Part shown: in pieces, positions 8,148 to 17,003 of the stretch
Numbering within the stretch: the stretch's first letter is position 1
Layout of the letters: each line of letters starts with the position of its first letter
Origin: Thermophagus sp052400625
Lineage (GTDB): Bacteria > Bacteroidota > Bacteroidia > Bacteroidales > Marinilabiliaceae
Length of the DNA stretch: 64,000 bases
Reading direction: 5' to 3' (one strand)
Assembly: GCA_052400625.1 (NCBI GenBank)
Contig: JBQTGH010000005.1
Translations under genes and position numbers: made by a program
Notes under the pieces: model-generated
Database searches by the model: none
What the model was told of the DNA's origin: nothing
The model's input: the letters and a program-made list of their open reading frames with translations, nothing else

Positions 8148-9593
8148 TCATTGCTTGTTCGAAGAAAACAGCCAAAGCCCCAGAAAGGCAAATCCACCAT
8201 TTAGCATTAACTTTTCATATCCCAGGCTGAATCCAAACCAATCCAGCGCATTAAAGTCCAGTATTCCGGTCAGTACCGGAGTAAGAACTGCAATCCAAGG
8301 AACTGCCCCATCTCTAACGGTTCGAGAGGTGAAAAGGCCAAAAGCAAATAATCCCAACAATGGGCCATAAGTATAACCTGCCAGGGTGTATACAGTGTGG
8401 ATGATACTATCCTGTCCCAATGCCCCAAACACCATTATTACCAATCCCAGAATCACCGCAAATCCTAGGTGAATTATCATTCTGATCTTCTTGGCTTGGG
8501 AGGGATAAAAGTTTCTTATCTTCAAAATATCCACCGTAAAAGAAGTGGTCAGAGATGTAAGTGCCGAATCGGCACTCGACATAGCAGCACTCATTAATCC
8601 CAAAAAGAAAAATACGCCCACTGAAACAGGGAGATACCCCCCTGTAGCAATGGCCGGAAAGATATCATCGGCACGTACCGGCATCTCTATCCCCTTAAAA
8701 CGAATAAAAAGCACCAACAGAGCTCCCAATGACAGAAACAATAAATTGACCGGGATAAAAGCAAAACCATAGGTCAACATATTTTTTCTGGCCTCTTTCA
8801 GCGATCTGCAGCTAAGGTTCTTTTGCATCATATCCTGATCCAATCCCGTCATTACAATGGTAATAAACACCCCCGACAAAAACTGCTTGAAAAAATATTG
8901 AGATGAACGCCAATCCTCAAATTCAAAAACTTGAGAAAACTCACTGTCACGAACATACCGAATCAGGGTTCCCACATTGGCACCCATTTGATCTCCTATA
9001 TGATAGATTGTAACCACTACCGCCGTCAAAAAAAGGATCGTTTGCAATGCGTCCGTCCAAATTATGGTTTTAATTCCTCCCCGAAAAGTGTACAACCATA
9101 TTAAAAGGACCAATCCCATAGCGGTTAGCCCGAAGGAGACACCCAACTCATCGAAAAGTGCTATCTGCAAGACAATGGCCATCAAATAGAGACGGGCCGA
9201 GGCCCCAACTATTTTGCTGGCCATAAAAAGCACCGCCCCCGACCGGTAGGATCGTAACCCAAAACGCTCTTCAAGATAGGAATAGATAGAAGTTAATTGC
9301 ATCCGGTAATATAGAGGCAAGAGCACATAAGCAATAACAATATATCCTGCAAAGAAACCGGCAACCATTTGCATATAGGTAAACCCTACCGAAGTAACAT
9401 AGCCCGGTACCGACACAAAGGTCACACCCGACAAGGAAGCCCCTACCATCCCAATGGCAACCACCACCCAGGGAGATCGACGATTCCCCAAAAAAAAGCT
9501 TTCATTATCGGATTGACGACCTGTAACGACCGATATAGCAATAAGTATCACAAAATAAATACCCAAAAGAGAGATGGTTAATAACGGATCCAT
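8148..9593 (-). CDS. Sodium:solute symporter (SSS family)
   Basis: Inner-membrane sodium-coupled transporter, 481 residues from the ATG at 9593 (MDPLLTISLLGIYFVILI). An upstream in-frame start at 9644 would add 17 residues and seems less likely. About 13 membrane segments can be followed. Family motifs visible include ESFFLGNRRSPWVVVAIGMVGASLSGVTF near residues 30-60, the YSYLEERFG loop, and MSAAMSSADSALTSLTTSFTVDI in the C-terminal half, which holds the Na+-site serines of LeuT-fold SSS proteins. The substrate cannot be read from sequence. It is transcribed alone on the minus strand, divergent from recR. Confidence 0.9.
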   Translation of the reverse strand: MDPLLTISLLGIYFVILIAISVVTGRQSDNESFFLGNRRSPWVVVAIGMVGASLSGVTFVSVPGYVTSVGFTYMQMVAGFFAGYIVIAYVLLPLYYRMQLTSIYSYLEERFGLRSYRSGAVLFMASKIVGASARLYLMAIVLQIALFDELGVSFGLTAMGLVLLIWLYTFRGGIKTIIWTDALQTILFLTAVVVTIYHIGDQMGANVGTLIRYVRDSEFSQVFEFEDWRSSQYFFKQFLSGVFITIVMTGLDQDMMQKNLSCRSLKEARKNMLTYGFAFIPVNLLFLSLGALLVLFIRFKGIEMPVRADDIFPAIATGGYLPVSVGVFFFLGLMSAAMSSADSALTSLTTSFTVDILKIRNFYPSQAKKIRMIIHLGFAVILGLVIMVFGALGQDSIIHTVYTLAGYTYGPLLGLFAFGLFTSRTVRDGAVPWIAVLTPVLTGILDFNALDWFGFSLGYEKLMLNGGFAFLGLWLFSSNKQ

Positions 9594-9772
9594 ACCACAA
9601 TAGTTATCTTTGATTATTGCGTTTCGCAGCAACAGCCATTTCAAGAGGCCGAGGCAGTTTTATTTATGACTCTACAAAAAAACAATTTAATTTGTAACCC
9701 ACCACATCATTTGAACAATAATCCCTTCGAGAAGGAACCGACTCTTCACCTTTATTTTTTATTAACTTTGAG

Positions 9773-9780
9773 ACCCAAAA
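9773..9780 (+). promoter_or_regulatory. Possible -7 promoter box for recR
   Basis: TAACTTTG matches TAnnTTTG and ends 10 bases before the recR start. No clear TTG is present at the -33 distance, so this is a single-box match only. Confidence 0.35.
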
Positions 9781-9790
9781 ACATTTTCCA

Positions 9791-10414
9791 ATGTCTGAAC
9801 TAGAATTCCCATCAAAGATACTTGAAAATGCAGTTAACGAATTCGCCAGATTGCCGGGGATAGGAAAAAAAAGTGCACTGCGTCTGGTTTTACATATATT
9901 AAAACAGGACAAAGAATCGGTTTACCAATTTGCCAATGCCATCACGACTCTTATCGACGAAATCAAATACTGTAAAAACTGTTTCAATATATCCGACAGT
10001 GACATTTGTGCCATCTGTGCCAACCCTCGCAGGGATCAAGCCATTGTCTGTGTGGTTGAAAACGTAAGAGATGTAATGGCCATCGAAAACACCCACCAAT
10101 ATCAGGGTATTTATCATGTTCTGGGAGGACTTATTTCCCCTATGGACGGAACAGGCCCCGACGATTTAACCATCGATCCCTTGGAAGAGAAACTCAAAAA
10201 AGGGGAGGTTAAAGAGATCATTTTCGCATTAAGTACAACCATGGAAGGCGACACAACCAATTTTTTCCTGTACCGTAAATTTCAATCCTATCCGGTTAAG
10301 TTTACCACCATTGCCCGAGGGGTCGCCATTGGAGACGAACTGGAATATGCAGATGAAGTAACCCTCGGAAGGTCACTAATAGACCGACAGCCTTTTGATA
10401 AAAACATTCAATAA
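9791..10414 (+). CDS. recR: Recombination mediator protein RecR
   Basis: RecF-pathway protein that, with RecO, helps load RecA at gaps. It has 207 residues, near the usual ~200. The order of parts is standard: a helix-hairpin-helix near residues 14-30 (FARLPGIGKKSALRLVLHIL), the zinc finger C61, C64, C73, C76, a Toprim domain from about 82 (ICVVENVRDVMAIE) to 175, and the C-terminal Walker-B-like part with YADEVTLGRSLIDRQPF. It begins a short plus-strand cluster with a membrane protein and a HAD phosphatase. Confidence 0.97.
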   Translation: MSELEFPSKILENAVNEFARLPGIGKKSALRLVLHILKQDKESVYQFANAITTLIDEIKYCKNCFNISDSDICAICANPRRDQAIVCVVENVRDVMAIENTHQYQGIYHVLGGLISPMDGTGPDDLTIDPLEEKLKKGEVKEIIFALSTTMEGDTTNFFLYRKFQSYPVKFTTIARGVAIGDELEYADEVTLGRSLIDRQPFDKNIQ

Positions 10415-10425
10415 ACCCATAAACT

Positions 10426-10899
10426 ATGGAAGCCAATAAAATTCTCAAGCAAATCAAAATTATTTTTTGGAGCATCCTGTCGGGCCTAATTTTTTTGCTC
10501 CTGACTTCATTAATCGTCGTAAACAAAATAGGTCCCGCGGCAGATTGGTCACTGGCTTTCAAGGAAAACTTTAAAGCTGTAATACTCCTTCTTTCTTTGG
10601 TTGGTATTCCTGCCAGTTACTTTTTCCATTCTCAAAAAGTGAAGCATATCAACGCTGAGTTACCATTTGACAAACAATTATTACAGTTTAAAACCAGTTT
10701 TTTTATTAAACTTGTAACAATTGAATCCCTGGCTTTTCTGGGCCTAATAGGATATATGTTGACCGCCGATTTTACATTTATATATGTTTTTGCATTATTA
10801 TTTTTGGCCTATTTAATTAATCGCCCTTCCCGATATAGTATTATTAAAGAGATCAACCCGGAACAATTGGACCAAGACAATAATGAAAATACTGAATAA
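10426..10899 (+). CDS. Hypothetical membrane protein, about 4 TM segments
   Basis: A 157-residue protein I do not recognise at family level. Hydrophobic segments lie near residues 8-29, 45-63, 83-104 and 108-125, with a charged stretch between the second and third (HSQKVKHINAELPFDKQL). It ends with an acidic, Asn-rich tail. It starts 11 bases after the recR stop and its end overlaps the next gene's first possible start by 17 bases, so it is probably in the same transcript. Small proteins with this pattern are common in Bacteroidota without assigned function. Confidence 0.75.
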   Translation: MEANKILKQIKIIFWSILSGLIFLLLTSLIVVNKIGPAADWSLAFKENFKAVILLLSLVGIPASYFFHSQKVKHINAELPFDKQLLQFKTSFFIKLVTIESLAFLGLIGYMLTADFTFIYVFALLFLAYLINRPSRYSIIKEINPEQLDQDNNENTE

Positions 10900-11344
10900 A
10901 CCTAATCCAATGATTATAGCAGTTGATTTTGACGGCACGATTGTAGAGCACAGGTATCCGCAAATTGGTAAGGAAAAGCTGTTTGCCTTTGAAACGTTAA
11001 AAGCTTTGCAAAAACAGGGGCACCTTTTGATCTTATGGACCATCAGAACCGGTAAAGAATTAGATGAGGCCGTTGAGTTTTGTGCAAAAAACGGTCTGGA
11101 GTTTTATGCCGTAAACAAAAACTTTCCGGAAGAAAAATTTGATGAATCCGTTAGCCGGAAAATCAATGCCGACATTTTTATTGATGACAGAAATGTTGGT
11201 GGGTTCCCGGGATGGGGAGAAATTTATCAAATGCTCAGCAAAGAAGTTTCTGAAAACGAACGTGAGCTTTTCCTCTCCAGATTCAAAAAAGCTGAAAGAA
11301 AAACCTTTTGTGGCTTTATTAAATCCCTATTCTGCAAGCAATAA
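10883..11344 (+). CDS. HAD-like hydrolase (BT0820-type phosphatase)
   Basis: Small cytoplasmic HAD-superfamily protein, 153 residues. Motif I is VDFDGTI with D15 as nucleophile and D17 as acid/base (numbering from the ATG at 10883). Motif II is the TIRTG segment after LLILW, and the end motif is ADIFIDDRNVGG with paired Asp residues. There is no large cap domain, so it resembles the compact BT0820 family of Bacteroides. The alternative start at 10910 (MIIAVDFDGT) avoids the 17-base overlap with the previous gene. The substrate is unknown. Confidence 0.87.
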   Translation: MKILNKPNPMIIAVDFDGTIVEHRYPQIGKEKLFAFETLKALQKQGHLLILWTIRTGKELDEAVEFCAKNGLEFYAVNKNFPEEKFDESVSRKINADIFIDDRNVGGFPGWGEIYQMLSKEVSENERELFLSRFKKAERKTFCGFIKSLFCKQ

Positions 11345-11646
11345 AAGTACTCTCTCTGCCCTCATCACATCTCCGGCAATATTATGACCCACAAGAAACG
11401 GCCGGCTTCCCGCTTCTTCGTATACCGGAAAAGCCAAACGCGATAACGCGTTGTTTTCATTCAAAGATCAAGAGAAACCTTTACTTCATCACCAAAAACC
11501 GGCCGTTCAAAAAAACTTCACTCATCTTCTCCCCTTCCTCCAACTATTTTTTCGTAATTTGTATGGCTCAATGAGTTACTGTTATTAAAGCGATACACAT
11601 CATCAGTTACAGACGGATCAAACGACCCCCTATTCAATTTTTTGAC
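11345..11646. other. Gap with a possible decayed minus-strand coding remnant
   Basis: About 300 bases without an intact gene. On the minus strand from about 11460 down to 11327 there is an open, protein-like stretch of about 43 codons (for example PVYEEAGSRPFLVGHNIAGD, then VMRAERVLLLLAE) that ends in a stop inside the HAD gene's 3' end. It has no start codon and an upstream in-frame TGA. I see no promoter box of the TAnnTTTG type in the rest. Confidence 0.4.
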
Positions 11647-13260
11647 ATGAAAAAATTTGCATACATATCAATAGTTTTGACATTCCTTGCTTTGTGCTTA
11701 CAATCGGCTTATGCTCAGGCACCACGTAAAATATTACGAAAAGCCTATGAACTCATCGACTTGGAATTATATGAAGAGGCTCTGGAAACTCTTGCTCCCC
11801 TCACACAAAAAGATAATCCGGAGGCCCTTCTTCTTAAAGGCTTTGCATTGGTAGCACTGGAAAAGCTGCCGGAAGCAATTACTGTTTATGAAAAAATTAT
11901 GCCCCATTTTTCCCTGGACAAAGGAAACAGGATCCAGGCCATAGAGGCCCACTATTATCTGGCTCAGGCATACCGTCTCAATGAACAACCGGATAAAGCT
12001 CTCATCGAATTTACCAGACTGAAGAATTTTGTTACCGATAAAGAATTAAACGCAGATATTGACCGGGAAATACAATATTGCCACAACATGAAAAAACTCA
12101 TGAACAATCCGGTCTATTTTAAAATTGAACATCTGGGAAAAATCCTTAACAGCAAGTATGAAGATCATAGTCCTGTTACCTTGTATGATGAATCAACCAT
12201 CTATTTCACCTCCACGCGCCCCGTCGATAGTCTTGAAAGTGTAGGACCTTATTTCGAAAATATCTTTGTCAGCCACTGGAGAAAAAACGGATGGACCAAA
12301 CCGGAAGTTTTAAACATTCCAGGATATAGAAATGTTAACCGGGCCACTGTTGGTCTTACACCCGATGGACAAGGCCTTATCTTTTTTCAAAATGACGGAC
12401 TAAAAGGAGCACTCTTTATTACTTACAAAACCTTTGAAGGATGGAGCGACCCGCAACCACTTCCCCCGCCCGTCAATTCCGGATACAATGAAACCCATGC
12501 TTCCATCTCCCCCGATGGAAACACCATCTATTTTTCCAGCGAACGACCGGGTGGTCTCGGAGGGAAAGATATTTATTATTCTCACCGTTTGCCCGACGGC
12601 TCCTGGGGAAAACCTATCAATGCCGGGGAAACCATTAACACTGAGATGGACGAAGAGGGGCCTTTTATTCACCCCGACAATCAGACACTCTACTTCTCAT
12701 CCACCGGACACAACTCGATGGGGGGATATGACATTTTCAAAAGCACCAAAACAGAAAATGGGTGGACTAAAGCCCAAAACATAGGATACCCCGTCAACTC
12801 ACCTTCCGATGATGTTTTTTATGTCCCTACCCCCAATGGGCAAAGGGTTTACTTCTCTTCCAGAAAAGAAGGATCCATCGGACAATCAGACCTCTTCGTG
12901 CTTCATTTTCCAGAAGATAACGAGCGCTCCATGGCGGTCGTTTCCTCACACATCTTCAACAGCCAAAATCAGCCTGCCGATAATGCTACCATTTATATTA
13001 TTAACAACTCTACCAATAAACGATTAGGGTCCTACAAGGTTAACCCATCCACAGGTAAGTTTGTAACCATTATACCCTCTTTTCAGGAATATAAATTACT
13101 CATCGAATGCCCGGATCATCAGCCTTACTCACAAATCTTCAAGCTGGGCGTTAAAGACGATTACAAATCGAAAAACAGAGCTATTTATCTTCCTCCCATC
13201 ACACTTAAACCTATGGATAAGGGCGGTGAACCTCATAAAGAAGTCACCGAAATAAAGTAA
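11647..13260 (+). CDS. TPR and PD40 beta-propeller periplasmic protein
   Basis: A 537-residue secreted or periplasmic protein with a signal peptide (residues 1-23, cleaved after SAYA). Residues about 28-150 are TPR-like helices (ELIDLELYEEALETLAPL, ALLLKGFALVALEKLPEA). Residues about 165-430 carry PD40/WD40-like blades such as HASISPDGNTIYFSSERPGG and EGPFIHPDNQTLYFSS. Residues about 435-520 look like a carboxypeptidase-regulatory or Ig-like domain. This is the same build as the N-terminal parts of Bacteroidota PD40-OmpA proteins and PorE-like T9SS factors, but the OmpA peptidoglycan-binding domain is missing, so a T9SS role is only a possibility. Confidence 0.85.
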   Translation: MKKFAYISIVLTFLALCLQSAYAQAPRKILRKAYELIDLELYEEALETLAPLTQKDNPEALLLKGFALVALEKLPEAITVYEKIMPHFSLDKGNRIQAIEAHYYLAQAYRLNEQPDKALIEFTRLKNFVTDKELNADIDREIQYCHNMKKLMNNPVYFKIEHLGKILNSKYEDHSPVTLYDESTIYFTSTRPVDSLESVGPYFENIFVSHWRKNGWTKPEVLNIPGYRNVNRATVGLTPDGQGLIFFQNDGLKGALFITYKTFEGWSDPQPLPPPVNSGYNETHASISPDGNTIYFSSERPGGLGGKDIYYSHRLPDGSWGKPINAGETINTEMDEEGPFIHPDNQTLYFSSTGHNSMGGYDIFKSTKTENGWTKAQNIGYPVNSPSDDVFYVPTPNGQRVYFSSRKEGSIGQSDLFVLHFPEDNERSMAVVSSHIFNSQNQPADNATIYIINNSTNKRLGSYKVNPSTGKFVTIIPSFQEYKLLIECPDHQPYSQIFKLGVKDDYKSKNRAIYLPPITLKPMDKGGEPHKEVTEIK

Positions 13261-13275
13261 TTGGACGGTTTTTAG

Positions 13276-13310
13276 GATAAAGAAGAATAACAATCGTCTT
13301 ATCTTTTTTT
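13276..13310 (+). terminator. Weak hairpin terminator after the PD40 gene
   Basis: GATAAAGA (13276-13283) can pair with TCTTATC (13297-13303) with one bulge, followed directly by T7. The stem is short and A/T-rich, so confidence is limited. Confidence 0.4.
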
Positions 13311-13371
13311 GGGGGAATCACTTTTGTCTTCTTTCAAGTATCAACTACTTTTGTCAGCTAAATATCCGGAT

Positions 13372-13911
13372 ATGATAAAGAATGACAAAATAATACTCCG
13401 AGCCCTTGAACCTGCAGATGCCGATTTGTTGTACAAATGGGAGAACCAAATGGAGATCTGGCCTGTAAGTAATACCCTGACCCCATTCAGTCGACATAAA
13501 ATTATAACCTACATCAATCAAACCACTCTGGATATTTATCAAACCCGTCAACTTCGACTTATGATTGATATCCCTGAAGGCGAAATGCAAAAAACCATTG
13601 GCATGATTGATCTTTTCGATTTCGATCCCTATCACAGTCGAGGTGGCATTGGTATTATGATTCATAAACCCGAACGGGAAAAAGGCTATGCAAAAGAAGC
13701 AGTAGCTCTGTTTACTGATTATGTCTTCAACCATCTGGGACTTCATCAGCTCTACTGCAACATCAGCGAAGACAACCGGGCCAGCATAAAGCTCTTTGAA
13801 AGCCTTGATTTCAAGCTGATGGGACAAAAAAAAGATTGGCTAAAAACACCCAACGGATTCAAGGATGAACTGATGTATCAGAAAATTGCCGGTAGGCCGA
13901 CGATTAATTAG
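13372..13911 (+). CDS. GNAT family N-acetyltransferase
   Basis: A 179-residue acetyltransferase of the RimJ/RimL/SpeG-like group (Acetyltransf_3). I chose the ATG at 13372 (MIKNDKIILRALEPADAD), which is the normal family N-terminus; an in-frame TTG at 13309 would add 21 residues without family support. The acetyl-CoA binding region appears as GGIGIMIHKPEREKGYAKEA near residues 92-111, followed by LGLHQLYCNISEDNRASIKL. It resembles diamine (spermidine) acetyltransferases in size and motif spacing, but the substrate cannot be decided. Confidence 0.88.
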   Translation: MIKNDKIILRALEPADADLLYKWENQMEIWPVSNTLTPFSRHKIITYINQTTLDIYQTRQLRLMIDIPEGEMQKTIGMIDLFDFDPYHSRGGIGIMIHKPEREKGYAKEAVALFTDYVFNHLGLHQLYCNISEDNRASIKLFESLDFKLMGQKKDWLKTPNGFKDELMYQKIAGRPTIN

Positions 13912-13912
13912 G

Positions 13913-14365
13913 CTATTGCAATTCTTCAAATGAAGGAAATTCGCTTTTTATGGAATAGGAATTATCCTTCACTTCGGTCTCGATACAGTAATGCTTTAAT
14001 CCATTGGTTAAAACCAGATAGGGAACACCGAGTGCCGTATTGTAACGAGCGGCCTGACTAAGGGTGGTTGCATCAATTCTTACCGAAGGGGCTTTGCATT
14101 CCACAATCATTACCGGCGCTCCCTTTCGGTTGTACAATACAATATCGCACCGTTGTGACAATCCATGAACTTTTATCATTTTTTCCACCCCGGTCAGGCT
14201 TGTCGGATAGTGAAGATGCCGGCTCATAAAATGCAAAAAATTCTGCCGAACCCATTCTTCCGGGGTCAATGTCACAAATTTTTGACGCACCTCATCATAT
14301 ATAAACTTTTTGCCCCCTTGTTCCTTAAAACGGAATGAGCATTGGGGCAGATTCAATATTTTCAT
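13913..14365 (-). CDS. Stand-alone HsdR_N domain protein (PD-(D/E)XK fold)
   Basis: A 150-residue protein matching the type I restriction enzyme R subunit N-terminal domain (PF13588). The nuclease core is visible as D74 (GLSQRCDIVLYN), E89 and K91 (MIVECKAP), giving D-x14-E-x-K. There is no helicase domain and there are no hsdM or hsdS genes nearby, so it is not a restriction system by itself. Such single-domain forms are common and chromosomal in Bacteroidota and their role is unknown. It faces the GNAT gene with stops two bases apart and is divergent from amn. Confidence 0.85.
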   Translation of the reverse strand: MKILNLPQCSFRFKEQGGKKFIYDEVRQKFVTLTPEEWVRQNFLHFMSRHLHYPTSLTGVEKMIKVHGLSQRCDIVLYNRKGAPVMIVECKAPSVRIDATTLSQAARYNTALGVPYLVLTNGLKHYCIETEVKDNSYSIKSEFPSFEELQ

Positions 14366-14434
14366 GGCGTAAAATTAATAACATTATACCTTGTTCAATT
14401 AAAATTTGAATTATATTCGTAAAAAACCACAAAT

Positions 14435-15211
14435 ATGAAAACAAAACAAGAAATTGTAGAAAACTGGCTTCCGCGCTACACCGGTCGCCCTTTGAAAGAT
14501 TTCACCCAATACATTATTCTGACCAACTTTCAATACTACGTTGATTTGTTTTCCAAATGGAAAAATGCGCCAATACTGGGTGAAAACCATAACATGCCCA
14601 ACTGCAGTGCCGAAGGCATTACCATCATCAATTTTGGAATGGGAAGCCCTAATGCAGCAACGGTTATGGATCTTCTCAGTGCCATATCCCCCAAAGCCGT
14701 ATTGTTTCTGGGTAAATGCGGAGGATTAAAAAAGAAAAACACGCTCGGCGACTTAATTCTACCGATTGCCGCAATACGAAGTGATGGTACTTCAGATGAT
14801 TATCTGCCACCTGAAGTTCCGGCTCTTCCGGCATTTAGTCTTCAGAGAGCCGTCTCCACCACCATTCGCGACTACGGAAGAGATTATTATACCGGGACTG
14901 TCTTTACCACCAACAAACGGGTTTGGGAATACGATGAACGGTTTAAAAAATACCTGGCCAAAACGAGAGCCATGGCCATAGATATGGAGTCCGCAACGAT
15001 CTTCACCGTCGGGTTTGCCAATTCAATCCCCTCCGGAGCCCTATTGCTCGTATCCGACCAACCCATGATCTCAACAGGAATTAAAACAGAAAAAAGTGAC
15101 CAACGCGTAACCCGGGAGTTCGTTCATGAACATCTTCAAATAGGGATCGACTCTCTTAAAGAGATTATCAATAATGGAAAATCGGTGAAACACCTTAAAT
15201 TTGATAGTTAG
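14435..15211 (+). CDS. amn: AMP nucleosidase
   Basis: Hydrolyses AMP to adenine and ribose 5-phosphate in purine salvage. It has 258 residues, the short form typical of Bacteroidota, equal to the nucleoside-phosphorylase-like domain of the longer E. coli Amn. Visible family features are GITIINFGMGSPNAATVMDLL near residues 61-81, the KAVLFLGKCGGLKKK loop near 88-102, and AMAIDMESATIFTVGF near 179-195 with the ribose-binding ME pair. It is monocistronic or followed closely by holA after a 30-base gap that contains a -7 box. Confidence 0.93.
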   Translation: MKTKQEIVENWLPRYTGRPLKDFTQYIILTNFQYYVDLFSKWKNAPILGENHNMPNCSAEGITIINFGMGSPNAATVMDLLSAISPKAVLFLGKCGGLKKKNTLGDLILPIAAIRSDGTSDDYLPPEVPALPAFSLQRAVSTTIRDYGRDYYTGTVFTTNKRVWEYDERFKKYLAKTRAMAIDMESATIFTVGFANSIPSGALLLVSDQPMISTGIKTEKSDQRVTREFVHEHLQIGIDSLKEIINNGKSVKHLKFDS

Positions 15212-15214
15212 TTT

Positions 15215-15222
15215 TAACTTTG
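15215..15222 (+). promoter_or_regulatory. Possible -7 promoter box for holA
   Basis: TAACTTTG matches TAnnTTTG. It overlaps the region just after the amn stop and would give a very short leader before the start at 15242. A TTTG at 15200-15203 is too close to be a normal -33 box. Confidence 0.35.
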
Positions 15223-15241
15223 TCCGTTCAAAGACAGATTT

Positions 15242-16249
15242 ATGGATCTCAAGTTTGAAGAAATAGTTGCACAACTTAAAAAAAACGATTTTGCCAAGGT
15301 TTACTTTCTCTTCGGAGAAGAACCTTGGTTCGCTGATTATATTACCGATTACATTGTCGAACATGCATTAAAAAAGGAAGAAAAAGACTTCAATTTAAGC
15401 ATCCTATATGGTCGCGACATCGATGCCATGGATATTGTCCATGCGGCGCGCCGGTACCCGATGATGGCACCCCGGCAAGTGGTAATCGTCAAAGAAGCAC
15501 AAAACATAAAAAAATTTGATCCGCTGATTTCCTATCTGAAAGCTCCGGCACCTTCCACCGTTTTGGTAATCAACTATCGCGACAAATTCGACCAGCGGTC
15601 AAAAGTATGGAAGGAGTTCACCCCAAAGGAGTTCATTACCCTGGAAACAAAAAAATTATATGACAACAAGGCAGCACAATGGATCACCAAATATCTAAAA
15701 AACAAAAATTTAGACATTGACCCTAAGGCTACCCTGATGTTGGTGGAACATCTGGGCTCCGATCTCAGCAAAATTGTTAAAGCACTCGACAAACTTATAG
15801 TTGCCGTTGGGCCGGAAGTAAAAACCATTACCTCTGCTCATGTGGATGAATATGTTGGTATCAGCAAAGATTACAACACGTTCGAACTACAAAAAGCCAT
15901 CATCTACGGCAACATAGTCAAGGCCAACCAAATAGCCCATATTTTCGGACAAAACCCCAAAGAAACGCCAATACCGGCCATCACCGGTTTGTTATTTATT
16001 TTTTTCAGAAATTTGCTGACCTATCATGTCACCCCGGACAAAAGCCAAAAAAACATTGCAACACTTCTGAAGATCCACCCCTATTTTGTAAAAGATTATC
16101 AGACGGCAGCACGTCGTTTCAATTGGGCTAAAACCAGACAGGTCATTTCTTTGCTGCGAGAATATGACATGCGCTCTAAAGGTTTTAACAACAATTCTGC
16201 TTCAGAAGGAGAACTCCTGCAAGAGATGATCTTTAAAATCATGCATTAA
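15242..16249 (+). CDS. holA: DNA polymerase III subunit delta
   Basis: Subunit of the clamp loader that opens the beta sliding clamp. It has 335 residues, matching the family. The N-terminal AAA+-like fold starts with KVYFLFGEEPWFADYITDYI (residues 19-38), and the segment RRYPMMAPRQVVIVKEAQN near 66-84 is a recognisable delta signature. The middle domain has LVEHLGSDLSKIVKALDKL near 163-181, and the C-terminal collar domain follows. There is no arginine-finger or Walker pair, as expected for delta. Confidence 0.92.
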   Translation: MDLKFEEIVAQLKKNDFAKVYFLFGEEPWFADYITDYIVEHALKKEEKDFNLSILYGRDIDAMDIVHAARRYPMMAPRQVVIVKEAQNIKKFDPLISYLKAPAPSTVLVINYRDKFDQRSKVWKEFTPKEFITLETKKLYDNKAAQWITKYLKNKNLDIDPKATLMLVEHLGSDLSKIVKALDKLIVAVGPEVKTITSAHVDEYVGISKDYNTFELQKAIIYGNIVKANQIAHIFGQNPKETPIPAITGLLFIFFRNLLTYHVTPDKSQKNIATLLKIHPYFVKDYQTAARRFNWAKTRQVISLLREYDMRSKGFNNNSASEGELLQEMIFKIMH

Positions 16250-16369
16250 ATTTGATGTAAATCTGAAAGATAATCAGAGGATGTGATGGGCCATGTTGAG
16301 AGTGTCGGCAAAGCGGAATGAGAAACCTCCTTGCCATAATCGATAGAATCAAAAAACCAAAGACGTATC

Positions 16370-16999
16370 ATGAATCTAAGTTTAAATATCAACCTAATTA
16401 TTATCATCGTCGTTTCACTCATCAGTATTGCTGGATTTAGCCGTCCGGTAATCGTTGATCGACTCCGCTTCAATGCCTGGCAGATTATAAATCGCAATGA
16501 GTATTACAGGATGCTCTCCTACGGATTGGTTCACGGCAGCTGGATGCATCTTCTGATCAATATGTTTGTCCTTTACTCCTTTGGAGAGGCGGTTCTTTAT
16601 TACTTCAAAGCTGCATTTGTTACCGGCGCGGCGATCAGATACCTCATTCTGTTTGTTAGTGCTCTGGGCATCTCTACTCTGGCCACTCTGATAAAAGAAA
16701 AAGACAACCCTCATTACAACGCGGTAGGAGCTTCGGGGGCAGTATCGGCGGTTGTTTTCTCGTCGATCCTTTTTGCTCCCTACAACCCCATATTGTTTTT
16801 TGGAATTATACCTGTTCCGGGGATTATTTTTGGTGTTCTCTACCTGATATATTCCAAATCCATGGCCGGTAAAAACCTCGACAATATTGGACATGATGCC
16901 CACTATTACGGTGCGCTTTATGGTCTTATTTTCCCTATTCTTTATGAACCCTCACTGGCCATTCATTTCTTCAATCGGCTAATGAGTTTCAATTTCTGA
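16370..16999 (+). CDS. Rhomboid family intramembrane serine protease
   Basis: Integral membrane protease of 209 residues with six predicted membrane segments. The catalytic pair is intact: S122 in GASGA and H178 in GHDAHYYGA. Supporting features are HGSWMHLLINMFVLYSFG near residues 55-72 (rhomboid loop L1 and segment 2) and the glycines after H178. This is a compact bacterial form without extra domains. The substrate is unknown. The next gene starts 4 bases after its stop, so co-transcription is likely. Confidence 0.93.
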   Translation: MNLSLNINLIIIIVVSLISIAGFSRPVIVDRLRFNAWQIINRNEYYRMLSYGLVHGSWMHLLINMFVLYSFGEAVLYYFKAAFVTGAAIRYLILFVSALGISTLATLIKEKDNPHYNAVGASGAVSAVVFSSILFAPYNPILFFGIIPVPGIIFGVLYLIYSKSMAGKNLDNIGHDAHYYGALYGLIFPILYEPSLAIHFFNRLMSFNF

Positions 17000-17003
17000 T
17001 ACC

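Noticed and set aside
13913..14365. Restriction-modification system
   Set aside because: Only the N-terminal domain of an R subunit is present, with no helicase, methylase or specificity genes nearby.
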